Source of the DNA: Sequoia sempervirens
Taxonomy: Eukaryota > Streptophyta > Pinopsida > Cupressales > Cupressaceae
NCBI GenBank assembly: GCA_007258455.2
Contig: VDFB02193867.1
Location: 533,687,071-533,751,070, forward strand
DNA: 64,000 nucleotides
Reading direction: 5' to 3'
Shown here one piece after another: positions 1-11,571 of the stretch. Each line of letters starts with the position of its first letter. Position 1 is the first letter of the stretch. Below the pieces are notes generated by a model that saw only the letters and a program-made list of their open reading frames with translations, did not search any database and was not told the DNA's origin. The position numbers were made by a program, and so were the translations under genes.

Positions 1-929
1 GAATATTTTTAGTTCAATTTTGTTTACACATGCTTGCAGATATAATGCTTATGTTGAACAAGCTGAATAGAAAATTTCAAGAAGAGTATGTTGATGTTAC
101 ATCATTAGGGGCATCTATTGATATTACTATAAACACTTTAAGCAAGTGGTTTATAAGAAGTGATACATTTGTTGATGGTACCTGTTACTTATCTAAATTC
201 TTAGATGCCTTTAAATATGGTTATTTAGAGATTACTGATAAAGAGGGCATCGTTCATAGACATGAATTGCGGTTTGTGGCAATTTCACATGCACATGGTG
301 ACTATGTTGATTCACAAAAACAATCAATAAAACCTTGCATTGATGGTTCATTAGAGAGTTGTAAACAACTTGCAAAAGAATATGTTCAAGCACTTATAGA
401 TTGTTTGAATGGAAGATTTCCTAATCTTGTGTTTTTCAACTCTGTAAAGTTGTTTAGTCCTTGTCATTATCTAAAGGATGCTCATGCTAGAGAAGATAAT
501 TCAAAGTGTTGGCTTGATAAACTTTTTCAACAGATGCAACATACTTTATGTGAGGGAGAAGAAAATGAAACATTATTTAATGTTAAAGCTTGTAAACAAG
601 AGTTGCATATATTTGTTCATACTCTTTGTCTTAGTTGTGAGGGATTATCAATGAAGGAAGCTTGGAGGGTTTTTTGTGTCATAGACTCACATACAAGTTT
701 TCCAAACATGACAAAGCTATGGAAAACAATCCTTACTATTCTAGCAAGTACAGTGGCATGTGAAAGAGGATTTTCAAGGAAAAACATAATAAAAGATATC
801 CGATGAACGACTCTAACATTATATATATTGGATGCTTTGATGAGAGTGTCTCTAACAATGCTTGATGTATCAATAGTGGAATGGAGCAGAGTGTATGAAA
901 TTTGGAAAGATGCCAAACAAAGAATTTAA
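1..929 (+). pseudogene. hAT-superfamily transposase, C-terminal part
   Basis: This is the C-terminal half of a transposase of a hAT cut-and-paste DNA transposon. The frame is open from about base 30 to a TGA at 804-806 and continues in the same frame to a TAA at 927-929. The conserved hAT C-terminal dimerisation block is visible on both sides of that stop: VACERGFS just before it (about 753-776) and LDALMRVSL just after. The TGA stands where an Arg codon CGA would fit, so a single C-to-T change may explain it. The N-terminal zinc finger and first catalytic region would lie left of the window. No terminal inverted repeat was found downstream, so the right end of the transposon is not defined. 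Family assignment is fairly safe; activity is unlikely. Confidence 0.75.
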
Positions 930-3593
930 AATGTTTTAAAAGTCATTTTTTTGTTCACATTTGTAATGGTGATGTATCCCATATGAGGCATAACACACCA
1001 ATGCATTATGATTCGTTAGTTTCATTTTAATGTCAGTATGTTACAAGTTCTATGCTAATACTATCATAAATCAAATTTATAAGGCTTTGATGTTTTTTAA
1101 ATTTGAGGTGAATGTATAACAAGTGAAAAAATTGTCATCTTTTTCAACCTATTCCAAGAGATGGTCACCTAGGTATTGACAGTGCTTCTATGGTAGAGAG
1201 GAAACATGTGCCTAATGTTGAAAATCTTCCCGTCCCTCACCTGTCAGTGCCTTATTATATAAAATTTGACTTGCAATAAAAAAGAAATGTCATGTGAAAT
1301 GAAATAATAGAGACTAGACCATAGCAAGAAAATTCAGTGTGAACCCAGGGTGAATTTGCATCAGAGTTAAGCCCTAGGTGGATTACATGGTTGTAACAAA
1401 ATGTGGTAGATGAAGATGAGGAAACAAACAAAGGAATGTAGCAACAAGCGAACAACTATAAAAGCCTCAAAATAGTTACATAACAACAACATGATAGACA
1501 ACATAGTGTTGGCAACAGATCTCAAGTAGAGATACAAAGAGCAGCAAGAGGAATCAATAGTGAGTTTGTGAGAAAAATAGAGTGTCATAGACACCATCGA
1601 GGAAACATACATCGGACTCAATTTCTTAGAGTAGATGGAATTCCTTTACATGACTTCATTGCAAAGGGAATTCCATCTATCTAAACTAATGTTTGTACTG
1701 CTAATAATGATTTTCTTTCTTACTTATGATTTTGTTTGATGCATTAAGTAAACTATCAATTAAATATGATATATTAATTTTATTTAAAATAATAATAATA
1801 TTGATGAAAATGATAAATTGAAATCTTGATTGGTTAATTTGGATTTTGGAATAGATGAATTATCTTGGTGTTCAATATGGTGGAATTCAAAGTTGATACA
1901 AATAATTATTAAGTCAATAAATTTATTCTTATATTGGTTATAATATTATCTCAATATATCGAATAGGGATCATATCATTTATATTAATCTATAGAATTTT
2001 GTTCCTTAATCATTTAAGTTTACATGTTGTGTACATAATTATAAAAGTCTCACTCTACTCACTTTGGCCTCATGTATGAGCCTTGACATGATTTATAATA
2101 ACAGGCTAACACCCATAATAAATCAATAGACCTTATTAAACTAGATACTAAGCTAATGCTTGTGTGTGTGAGACACATCAGCTGTTCTTATCATGATAGG
2201 AACATGAGCAAATATCATTACCCTATGTATGGATATAGGTTAAGTTTGATGTCATGATTTGACAACATACAAATTGTTTAAACTCTAGAGTCGAAAATAT
2301 CTAATACCGACAAGATCAATGCTAGCAATTAGCATTATCATACGAACTAGTTTATAAGCTTTCTTTGTGTTCAACCCAAAAAAAATTATATGTTATCCAA
2401 TGGTATGATGTACCCTGCACCACGACAATATAACAATGTTAGATGAGTGTACTATGATAGAATTTGAAATAAATTCAAGCTATGTTTTTACTAAGACTGT
2501 ATAATTTCATTGGGAATTACCCTTGGAAATTGAACTTTTGTATATTTTGTTTATATGAAGAACATGCAAAGTTTAAGTGGAATATAAATTATTTTAATAT
2601 TGTATCTCTTCATGGAAGCATTCTAAGAGTTTTCTTGATTAGCACAATTTTTTAGAAACTTTACTATTGCACCTATTATAGTAGATGGTTATGATGGTAT
2701 TACAACTATATTTACAAATGCTTAAAGATTATGGAGTTGCAATGATGAATAGGGTATCAATAGTAAATATGGTGGAGTGCAACTATATTGAGCATATTTT
2801 TGAAGTTGATACTTTTTGGTTTTAAGTTATGAATATTAATGAGGGATTTGTATAACTACATGATGTGTATTGACCCCTTAATTATAATTTTTTGTTATCG
2901 ATTGCTATGAGTCAAAGAAAGTTTGAGAGGTGAGGGCATAATAATTATATATCGAGTGTGGTAATAGTCAATTTTGTTTTGGTGGGGATTGTATCATTAA
3001 TAGCCATTTATGGGCATGATAAGAGGTGTAGGAATCTATGGTGCTTGCTTGTGATACCAAGGGTTAGTGGGTAAATTATACTAGGCATGTTTAGATCTCA
3101 ATTCTTGGAGAGATATATATTGAATAAAATATTCTTGACAAAACCTAGCTGTCTCATAAAGAGAATATTGCCATTTATAAAATTTTTGGCGGGTGTGTGC
3201 TTTTAAAGGAATGAGAATTAATATTAGTTAAGGCTTAATTAACTCTTGAGGTGGAAAGAATTGTATTACTATTCATTTACTAAGTAGATAAAATTTTGGA
3301 TAGGGATTCTAGATGTATGTTCATGAAATAGACCTTGTAGTGAGGAGAACTACATATAACTTCAATCTTATTTGGAAGAAAGTATATAGGAAATATGCTT
3401 GGATGAAGGATACTTGTGACTTGAAGTTTGTAGGGGAGGGTTTCAAGGATAATCCAAAGATTGGGGTTATTCCTAAACTTGTTTGACCTTCCTTCTTTAG
3501 TAGAATTCAATTTGAGTTTTAAATTTGTATTAAATGGCTATGAATGAGGTGAGAAAACTTGATAACTCATATCTAATGATTTAAAATTTTATA
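930..3593. other. Intergenic stretch without recognisable genes
   Basis: AT-rich sequence with only short, unconvincing reading frames on both strands. No LTR, RNA gene or conserved domain was recognised. The one structured item is the short hairpin at 1,632-1,679. Part of it may be the missing 3' end of the hAT element. Confidence 0.5.
1632..1679. repeat. Short hairpin (16-17 bp arms)
   Basis: Arm tagatggaattccttt (1,632-1,647) pairs with aaagggaattccatcta (1,663-1,679), with one bulged G and a 15-nt loop. It could be a foldback remnant. It is unlikely to be a terminator in a plant context. Confidence 0.6.
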
Positions 3594-3598
3594 ATAGG
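3594..3598. repeat. Left target-site duplication of T1 (ATAGG)
   Basis: Five bases directly outside the LTR that begins TGTGTGT. They match ATAGA on the right side at 4 of 5 positions, as expected for an old 5-bp duplication. Confidence 0.6.
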
Positions 3599-4784
3599 TG
3601 TGTGTCCAAAATATTAGTGTCAAAGCAGGATGGCAAACACCAATACTAGCAGTAAACTACAAGCCGCAATAAGTCAAAGAGAAATCAAACAGAGCTTCTT
3701 CAAAATGCGTTCCATTGTCCTCTATCTCTAGTGATTTGATTGAAGCTACTTCTCTTAGATTGTATAATCAAAGCTTCTCAGAATGGAAACCTGCAGAACG
3801 AGTATGCAAAGGGAGAGTACTTATCTATCCTATATACTGGTGGAGTGAAATGTTGGTATACAAATATGCACATGGGTTGTAGATTATGCACATGGGCTAT
3901 GGATTATGAATGTTATTGAAACTATGATATGGCGAGTTGGTAGGTGACCATGATATGGAATCTGCATTATCAGCAGGCTATGCTATGCTTAAATTTGGAA
4001 TGCTATGAATGTTAGAAGGCTTTGGTATTGCAGATTGGCTATAGTTTTTCCATACAAAAGTTTCTCCTCTTTTTTTTTTTTTTCAAAGGCCCAGTAGTCC
4101 TTTTTATAGATTTTTACAGGCAAGAGCCTAGCTCGCAAAGATCAATGGCTATGAGATTGTTTGTTAATTTTGAAAGGTTGAGAGGAAGATGAAAGACGTT
4201 GGGAGGTTGGAGAGAAGAATGGAGGTTTGTCTTCAACCCACGGGAACAACTTTGCTCAGAAATAGAGAAATTTGTTGCTTTTCTATTTTGAAGTTATTTC
4301 ACAGTTGTTGCAGATAATCCAAATTAAATAAACAAATTTATTTAATTTTATGTGTTATGTGGGTTGGGGGATTTGAATTTTTGAAATATTTGATGTGAAT
4401 GGACATTAGAAGATTTAATTAAATATTTAAGATATTTAATTGCAAATAGACTTTAGAAGAATTAATTAAATATTTGGAATATTTAATTGTGAATGGAATT
4501 TAGAGGATTTTTAGAAGAGAAGAATATTTAATCTTTATTTTAATAAAATATTCAAGCCAAGATTATATATGATAATTAATATAAATAAATCATAATGTTT
4601 ATTTATTTAATTAAGAAATGGATAAGAAAAGTGATTAAATAAAGTTATTTATTTAATCGAAATGAAAGAATAAAAAATATAAATAAATTATTTAAATTCA
4701 TTTATATGTAGATTGAGTTCAAAGATTTAAAATATTTAATTGATTACCAGACTATTGAGATGTGACCATTTTTAGGTGTATACA
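3599..4784 (-). repeat. T1 3' LTR
   Basis: 1,186 bp, matching 18,124-19,339 along its whole length with scattered substitutions and small indels. It starts TGTGTGT and ends TATACA on the plus strand, so the termini are TG...CA in both readings. A minus-strand TATA-like box (plus cctttttatag, 4,099-4,109) is conserved at the same place in the other LTR. Confidence 0.9.
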
Positions 4785-4799
4785 TTTTTCCCCTCTTTG
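4785..4799 (-). other. T1 polypurine tract
   Basis: On the minus strand this is CAAAGAGGGGAAAAA, an uninterrupted purine run after the first C, abutting the 3' LTR start TGTATACACC. This is the expected plus-strand priming site and fixes the element's orientation. Confidence 0.85.
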
Positions 4800-5132
4800 A
4801 AGTGATGTGTTTTCACGCATTAGTTCAAAGAATTTTGAAATTTTCCCCAGAAATGTTGATAGGTATATGCTCCCTCAAACGATGAATTGATAAGATAATA
4901 TTTTTTGTGATTTTTTTTGAACTTTTAGATTTTTTGGAATTTTTTCCATTTTTTATGATTTTTAAGATGTCGATTCATCATTCGAAAATGATGATGTGAA
5001 GAAATTGACGTGGAAAAACGTGAGATGAAAAATTGATGACTTAAATTGCCCCTACAATGATAGAATGTGATAAAATGCCCCAGTTTTTCCTTTAAATAGG
5101 TAAAAAATGTCATTTTCCATGTCATTTGTGTA

Positions 5133-5715
5133 GAAAAACAAATAGTTGTTTGATAAGTTTGCTTCTAAGGTTGTTAAAACAAATGGATTTTTGATAAATT
5201 TGATTTTCATGATGATGAAAAACAAATAGTTTGTTGATAAGTTTTTCTTCATTGCAAAAACAAAAGCGAGGGATTTTTTGATAAATTTGCTTTTCATGAT
5301 GATGAAAACAAATGGTTGTTGTTGATAGGACTACAAAGTTGTTAAAAACAAATAGGTTTGCGATAAATTTTCTTTTCATGTTGATGATGGCTCAATAGTT
5401 GTTTGCTTCTAAAGTTGTTAAAACAAGCGGGATTTTGATAGAATTTTCTTTTCATGATGATGAAAACAAATAGTTACATTTGATAAGTTTGCTTCTAAAG
5501 TTGTTAAAAACAAGATTTTGATAAATTTTCTTTTCCTTGATGATGAAAAACAAATAGTTGTTGATAGTTTGCTTCTAAAGTTGTTAAAACAAACAATATT
5601 TTGATAATTTTCTTTCCACTGATGATGAAAAACAAATAGTTTGTTGATAAGTTTGCTTCTAAAGTTGTTAAGAAACAAATAGGATTTTGATAGAATTTGA
5701 TATTTCTATGTTGAT
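5133..5715. repeat. Tandem repeat array, seven units of about 84 bp
   Basis: Units begin near 5,133, 5,217, 5,304, 5,389, 5,462, 5,545 and 5,627 (73-88 bp each). Each contains recognisable blocks such as aaaacaaatag, ttgcttctaaagttgttaaa and ttttcatgatgatg. The array sits between the antisense PMD ORF and the 3' LTR of T1. Tat-lineage elements are known to carry tandem repeats in this region. Several short minus-strand reading frames here are by-products of the repeats. Confidence 0.85.
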
Positions 5716-7610
5716 TGATTTTTCTTGATCATTTGATGTGGATTTTTCTTTTGAATTGTTGAATTCTATTCCCAAATAGGAGAGATTGAGTGTCTTGCAG
5801 TTATGGGAGTGATTCTCAAAGACATGGAGGTTGATTCCATAGCTTGTACAAGTGGGTAGAGATGTGATTGAGGCATGCAGACTGACCTCATTACTTGACA
5901 TGCCTGAGGCGCGTCTCAATAGAGCCTTATTGATAGCACTTGCGGAGAGGTGGCACAGCAACACAAAAACCTTTCATTTGCCAAAAAAGAGAGATTACCG
6001 TGACTCCTGAGGATGTGTATCACATCCTAAAGATTCCAGTGATGGGTGAGATAGTGAGATTTGACGGTCGGGAGGCGGGAGGTATTGATGCCTTGAGGCA
6101 GATATTTAGAGATGATCATATTGTGGGATATTATATCTCATGGGTGAAGATGATAGATTCGTATACGCCCTTGCCCTCTGTACTTGCAAGCTTCATTAGA
6201 GGTGTTTTGTGCCCCAACCATAGGTTGAAGGGCTTTGCAGTCGGGTGGGGTCATGTACTTGAGAGTATGGTGATGCAGGGTACACGATATGCTTGGGGAT
6301 CATGCATGCTTGCACATGTATATGATGAGCTACACCATGTTGTGTACGGTCAAGGCCTGAGTTTAGCTATTGGTTGTTCACTTTTACAAATATGAGCATG
6401 GGATCATTTTTCCATTATGCGACCATTGACTCATGGATGATGGCCTGTCGGTCGGCCATACAGATTTAGATATACCGATGTCATTGCTCAATGGAGGTTG
6501 GGCAAACTGGATCATTGGTACTAGCATCTTCTGGATGATCTTGATACAGTATCCTGGCGACCCTATGCAGATTGTGAGGCATGGCCAGAGGATGCTAGGG
6601 AGATGCCCTATGTCTTTACCGCTAGATATCTGATTGGTCATACTCTTGGGATTATTGAGAGGTTTCTTATTGGTCGGGTGTGGCGACAGTATGGTTGGCC
6701 TCAGGGTACGCCATGGGTTCTTCTATTTATGTGTGTCGGCAACAGGAGCTTATAGTGTGGCATTCACGAATTGCATATGATGCAGCAGTGGTAGAGTTCA
6801 CTAGTTTGGGAGTACAGATGTGGGACTACAGAGGTGATATTATTGATGGGGGGATGACTCTAGAGTATGCTCAGTATGTGTTGGAACATCCTACACCACG
6901 ATTATTTGATCCTGATGAGCCTACTGCTCTAGTTGCGGAGCAAAGACCACATATAGGTGGACATAGGCAACAGTGAGAGGTCGCTTCGAAGAGTGATGAC
7001 TCTGAGGAGGATGATGATGATGAGTCAGATGGGGATGGAGATGGCAGTGATGAGGAGAGTGGGGGTGATAGTGGTGGAGGAGGTGGCAGAGGTGGCAGAG
7101 GTAGCGACAGAGGTGGTGGCAGAGGTGATGGCAGAGGTGGACCATGGATGAGACATTTAGCTCCATCATCTTTAGTAGATCCAGTGGTGCTGAGTCAGAT
7201 AGCTACCTTACAAAGTAGAGTGCAGAGCTTACAGGGTCAGTTAGCACAGGTGCAAGCCTTGGTTACATAGCTACAAGGATAGTTGACTACACTGACGGCT
7301 GAGAGAGATACAACCAAATGGTAGGGTGAGTAGGCCAAGGCCCTAGCTGATAGTCTATAGAGAGCAGTAGCAGGTGACATGATAAGAGAGCTGACCAGAG
7401 CCACTTGGGAGGCAGAGTTCTATAGGACCAGGTACCATGATGTAGTTCCACCCAAGTAGAGAGTGAGTTATACATAGTCTCAGTCTACACATAGTCACTC
7501 TCGGGTTACCAGCAGGGGTGTATCTCAGCCATTACCTCCAGGAGGGTCATCAAGGGTAGGTGGAGTAGGTCCATCAAGTGCAGGTGGGGTAGGTCCTAGA
7601 CTAGCAGCAT
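5700..7610 (+). pseudogene. Antisense extra ORF of T1: plant mobile domain (PMD) protein, broken
   Basis: A PMD/aminotransferase-like plant mobile domain protein, encoded opposite to gag-pol. Reading across frames one sees DVIEACRLTSLLDMPE, then ALAERWHSNTKTFHLP (about 5,935-5,985). A one-base shift at an A-run near 5,985-5,992 follows, then EITVTPEDVYHILKIPV and more of the domain. After a stop region near 6,393 come WPVGRPYRFRYTDVI, LDDLDTVSWRPYADCEAW and MPYVFTARYLIGHTLGIIERF. The C-terminus has an acidic stretch (DDSEEDDDDESD, from about 6,990), then a Gly/Arg RGG-like stretch to about 7,150, then a probable coiled coil with LQSRVQSLQGQLAQVQAL (about 7,205-7,265). PMD is known from DNA transposons, from MAIN-like host genes and from some extra ORFs of Tat elements. 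Its role in the element is unknown. Several frameshifts and stops show decay. Confidence 0.8.
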
Positions 7611-9199
7611 AAGAGGATAGCACTTCATAGTGCTTTTTGCATGATGTCTTATTGATACTCTATTGAGACATTTGTATACATACTAATATAATTATGGTCC
7701 CATTTTTTATGATGTTATGTCATGCATAGTTGACATCTTTGTATATTTTGACATTCATTTTTGAGATATATGATATGCATCGATGATTTGTTTGTCCAAT
7801 GATTATATGTACCTTTATTATGTGATGGGTATCTATTTTATCTATGCATGATTCTTATAATATGATTTATGATGTGCCATATGATGTATGGAAACAAACG
7901 AAATGATATGTTGTGAAAATAAAAATGCAATGAAAGTGATGTGAGGATTATGATTACACTTTATTATATATATATTTTTATGATTTTCTGATGAAAATAT
8001 GTATGAAAAATGTATGTGATGATGTTTTTGTGAATGTCAAATATACTTAGTCATTTATTGGAAAGATATGAAACTTTGATACTTTTCTAGCTTTTGGAAA
8101 AATCTATAAATGCAAAATGCAGATTCTAAAATGAACGTAATCTATACTAACCATGCAGAGTATCTGTACAATATTGCCACTCTGAGAGCTTATTTGTGCT
8201 TTTTGTGTCATCATAGAGCATTGAAATGTTGAAAGTTAATACAAGCATCAAACGGTATATTAGCACCAGTGATGACCTAAGTATTGCTTTCATAAATTTT
8301 GATATAGCAAGATAATACAAGCATCTAAGTATAATTGAACCGAGATGAACTCAGTATACGGCACACTTAAAAGCCGACAAAGAAGTTAACCGTTCCTATA
8401 CCAAATTCTAAAATATGTCATTAGCCAATGTAGTATTAGAGCATGTGCTCCCTGTGCATTACTAATGATTCACTCACAAACAACAGACAAAGAAAAATCA
8501 TACTCCTTCCTTGCTTTTCTAGTTTAGTACATCATCGAATTGCTCCAGAGATATGATAGAAAATCAACCAACAATTCAAATTTTACCTAAAGTATTCCCA
8601 ACATTATTCAGATTAAGATCATCCAACTTGGTTATCAACATTGATGTTTGTGTTTTGATTAATGTTGTTTTGACCATATTGTTTGATTTCATTGGCATTG
8701 AGTAATTGTTTTGGTGTTGAAGTTGATTTGATGCATCAATGTATGTTATGTTTTGTCAAACTGTCATTTGTCTGTTTGTGATGTTCTAAAAGCTCATTTC
8801 CCCTCTTTTGTGTAGTTTGTGTTTCTGCCCCCAGTGTAAACACAACCTAAATATTATGGATATGTACAAATTTCATCAAGGCATGATGAAACACGAGAAT
8901 TCCCGTTGCATGATATGGATATGATAGATATGTACAGATGATAGATATGGATAGATGATACCATAAAGCGAATGCAAGACATAAGCTAATAGATAGAGGA
9001 GCCCATTTTGATCACAAGTAGTGCCTGTTTGCCAGGTTTTCACCACTTGTTTTTATTGCACTTTTTTAAATCATGTGAATTTTATTTTATTTTATTTTTT
9101 TGTGTTTTTGTCTGTTTTTCTGCTTTTCTGATTTTTAATAGATTTCTTGAGGACTTTTTCTTATTTTTATGTATTTTTTCAGGACTTTTTCAGTTTTGA
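7611..9199. other. T1 spacer between integrase and antisense ORF
   Basis: About 1.6 kb with no recognisable domain on either strand, T-rich around 9,040-9,190. It lies between the 3' ends of two convergent coding blocks (integrase on minus, PMD on plus), so it probably holds untranslated 3' sequence of both. Confidence 0.5.
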
Positions 9200-10400
9200 T
9201 TATTCAGACATAGAAATTCTTTAAATGAATGCTATTACTCGGTTCTTCAAATAGGCCCCCTTCTGATGTAGATAACTTATATGCTCTAGAACCATATGCT
9301 GCAATGATGACAAATGGACCAAGCCAATTTGGTTCAAATTTTCCTTTCTTTTCTCTGTCTTACTGATTGCGTGGATTTTATTTCAAGACTAAATCACCTA
9401 CTTGAAATGTTCGTGGTTTAACTCTATGATTGTAGCTATGGGACATAACTTGTTGATAACCCTTCAAATGATCAGCTGCATGTTGACATATTTCATCTAA
9501 CAGTTCTAGCTCTTGTAGATGAGATACTCGGTAATCTTCATCATTTATCAATCCTTTCAGTGAGACCCTAAGCAAAGGTATTTCAACCTCCAATGGTAAG
9601 ATCGCTTCTACTCCATATACCAAGGCATATGGGGTAGCTCCTAATGGTGTGCGAATGTTGGTTTTGTATGCCCACAAAGTTGGATTTAACTGGACATGCC
9701 AATCACAACCAGCATCATTAACTGTCTTCTTTAAGATCTTCAATATTGTTTTGTTTGAAGCTTCTGCTTGATCATTTCCTTGTGGATAGTAAGGTGTACA
9801 AAACCTATGTTGAATGTGAAATCTTTCACAAAGTTTGTCAACATCCTGATTCTTGAAAGGCCTCCCATTATCAGTGATGATAGAATTAGGAATTCCATAT
9901 CGATAGATGATGTATTTTAGGATAAATGAAGAGATTTGTTTACTGGTCATAGTTGTCAAAGGAACAGCTTCGATCCATTTTTTAAAATATTATGTAGCCG
10001 TGATGATGAATTTATTCCCATTTGATGATGAAGGATGAATTTTTCCAACAAGATCTAGTCCCCACTGAGAAAAAGGCCATGTTGGAGTGAAAGGTTGCAG
10101 TTCCTATGTAGGTGCATGGATAAGATTCCCATGGATTTGGAATTTAAAACATTTCTTGACAAGAGTAAAAGATTCTCTCTCCATTGTAGGCTAATAATAT
10201 CCCATTCTAACAAGTTTCTTGGCTAAGGTTAAACTGCTTGAATGAGTTCCACAAATACCACCATGAACCTCTTGTAAGGCTTGTTCAGATTCATCATGTT
10301 CAAGACATCGAAGGAGTGTACCATCAAGACCACGTCGGTAAAGGATATCGGTGATCAAGGTATAGCGGGATGATTGGCGTATGCAATTGCTTTTTTGGTT
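9200..10400 (-). pseudogene. T1 integrase
   Basis: Ty3/gypsy integrase, which joins the cDNA to the host chromosome. The frame at 9,959-9,378 holds most of the catalytic core and part of the C-terminal domain. The catalytic triad is readable: D in WGLDLVGKI (about 10,050), D in IITDNG (about 9,873) and E in DQAEASNKT (about 9,762). There are exactly 35 residues between the second D and the E (D,D35E). Upstream, the zinc-binding region is recognisable (YYWPT, KKCFKFQIHG), but the second Cys of the CxxC pair is Phe. A stop separates IITAT from YFKKW. The C-terminal FEPNWLGPF block near 9,300 is also visible. The core is well preserved for a dead element. Confidence 0.88.
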
Positions 10401-10689
10401 TCAGGATAAGTCTGGAGGTAAGATGTTATTTTTCAAGTAGGTATAAATCTTGCCATATAAAGGTGAATCATAACCAGTTAAATGGCATATGACTTGGGTC
10501 TTAGGATTATCATAGGTGGGAGAACAAATTTGTTCCACCAAGAATTCGTACCATTTTTTATTTTCTAATAATTGTAACAAAGAAGAAATTGTAGCCATTG
10601 CATCTGTAACTTTATTATCAATCCTTGGGATTTGTGAAAACTTGATTGCCACAAAATACATTTTAAAATTTTCCACCATGTTCTTGTAA
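10401..10689 (-). pseudogene. T1 linker between second RNase H and integrase
   Basis: Continuous frame 10,679-10,401 encoding the connector seen in Tat-like pol proteins (VENFKMYFVAIKFSQIPRID, then a stretch ending before the integrase zinc finger). It follows the GDSQLVINQ motif of the second RNase H after a frameshift. No catalytic residues of its own are evident beyond the end of the RNase H fold. Confidence 0.65.
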
Positions 10690-11019
10690 GGTAGCAGCTT
10701 ATCATCTTTACTCTATTAATCATCATTGATTTGATTAATGACAAGTTGTGAGTCACCATAGACTTGGAGCTCTATAATCTGCCATTCCAATGCTATATTC
10801 ATTCCTGTGAGCAATGCTTCAGGGAAACATCAACCGATATGATTTTGGAATGGTATGTCCTTTAGGTGTGAGAAAAAGAATCCTTGCCTCCGAGCCATGT
10901 CGCATGTAAGATCCATCAAAGTATAATGTCCATGATTTTTTAATTGTTGATGTGAAGACGTCTGCATCAGGAAATTCAATGTGCATTGGGTTTTCTTCTT
11001 GTAAAGGTGCTTCAGCCAA
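10690..11019 (-). pseudogene. T1 second (additional) RNase H
   Basis: A second RNase H domain after the classical one, as in Tat-lineage elements (often called aRNH). WTLYFDGS (FDGS at 10,909-10,920) supplies the first Asp. EALLTGMNIAL (about 10,810) supplies the Glu and YGDSQLVINQI (about 10,750) the next Asp. The frame is intact from 11,019 to the RLMFP motif at 10,822, then shifts. It probably degrades the RNA strand of the hybrid or compensates for a weakened first RNase H; this role is inferred from the lineage, not shown here. Confidence 0.82.
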
Positions 11020-11039
11020 CTGATCTGCTATGACCTGTC

Positions 11040-11571
11040 CTTTTATAGCTCTTCAATCTACATAGTGAATGTCAAACTCACTTAAGATCATTACCCATTT
11101 TGAAAGTCTTCCTGTTAAGGTAGCTTTGCTTAAGAGGTATTTTAGTGGATCGATTTTGGTTATTAGCTTAACTATATGAGCCAACATATAGTGGCACAAC
11201 TTTTGGGAAGCAAACACTACTGCTAGGAAAGCTTTTTCAATGAAAGTGTAGTTTAGTTCATGACTTGTTAAAGTTCTCTAATATAGTATATGGCTCTTTC
11301 TTTACCTGTAGAATCCTTCTGTGCTAGTAATGCTCCCAAAGATACTTATGTTGCTGAAATATAAGTATGAGTGGCTTTCCTGGAACTGGTGGAATTAGGA
11401 CTGGTGGATTTATGAGATATTGCTTGATCTGATTAAATGTTGCTTCACACTTTTCCTCCCATTTGAATGGGACATTTTTATGCAATAGATGTGTAAATGG
11501 TAAGATTTTTTCTGCCAGTTGAGCTATAAACCTCCTGATGGATTGTAGTCATCCTTGCAGTGACTGATATT
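11040..11571 (-). pseudogene. T1 classical RNase H
   Basis: Sits directly after the RT thumb and connection. Across frames one reads FIAQLAEKILPFTHLL, then FKWEEKCEATFNQIK, then a block resembling EKAFLAVVFASQKLCHYML, and finally LTGRLSKWVMILSEFDIHYV near 11,080. These are standard landmarks of Ty3/gypsy RNase H. Multiple frameshifts break it, so no single frame covers the domain. It ends in the AEAPLQEE linker that leads into the second RNase H. Confidence 0.75.

Noticed and set aside
5052..5678. Several minus-strand frames of 80-86 codons
   Set aside because: They arise from the 84-bp tandem repeats and share no recognisable domain.
6921..7169. Minus-strand frame rich in His, Cys, Leu and Tyr
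   Set aside because: It is the reverse of the Asp/Glu and Gly/Arg codons of the PMD tail and has no support of its own.
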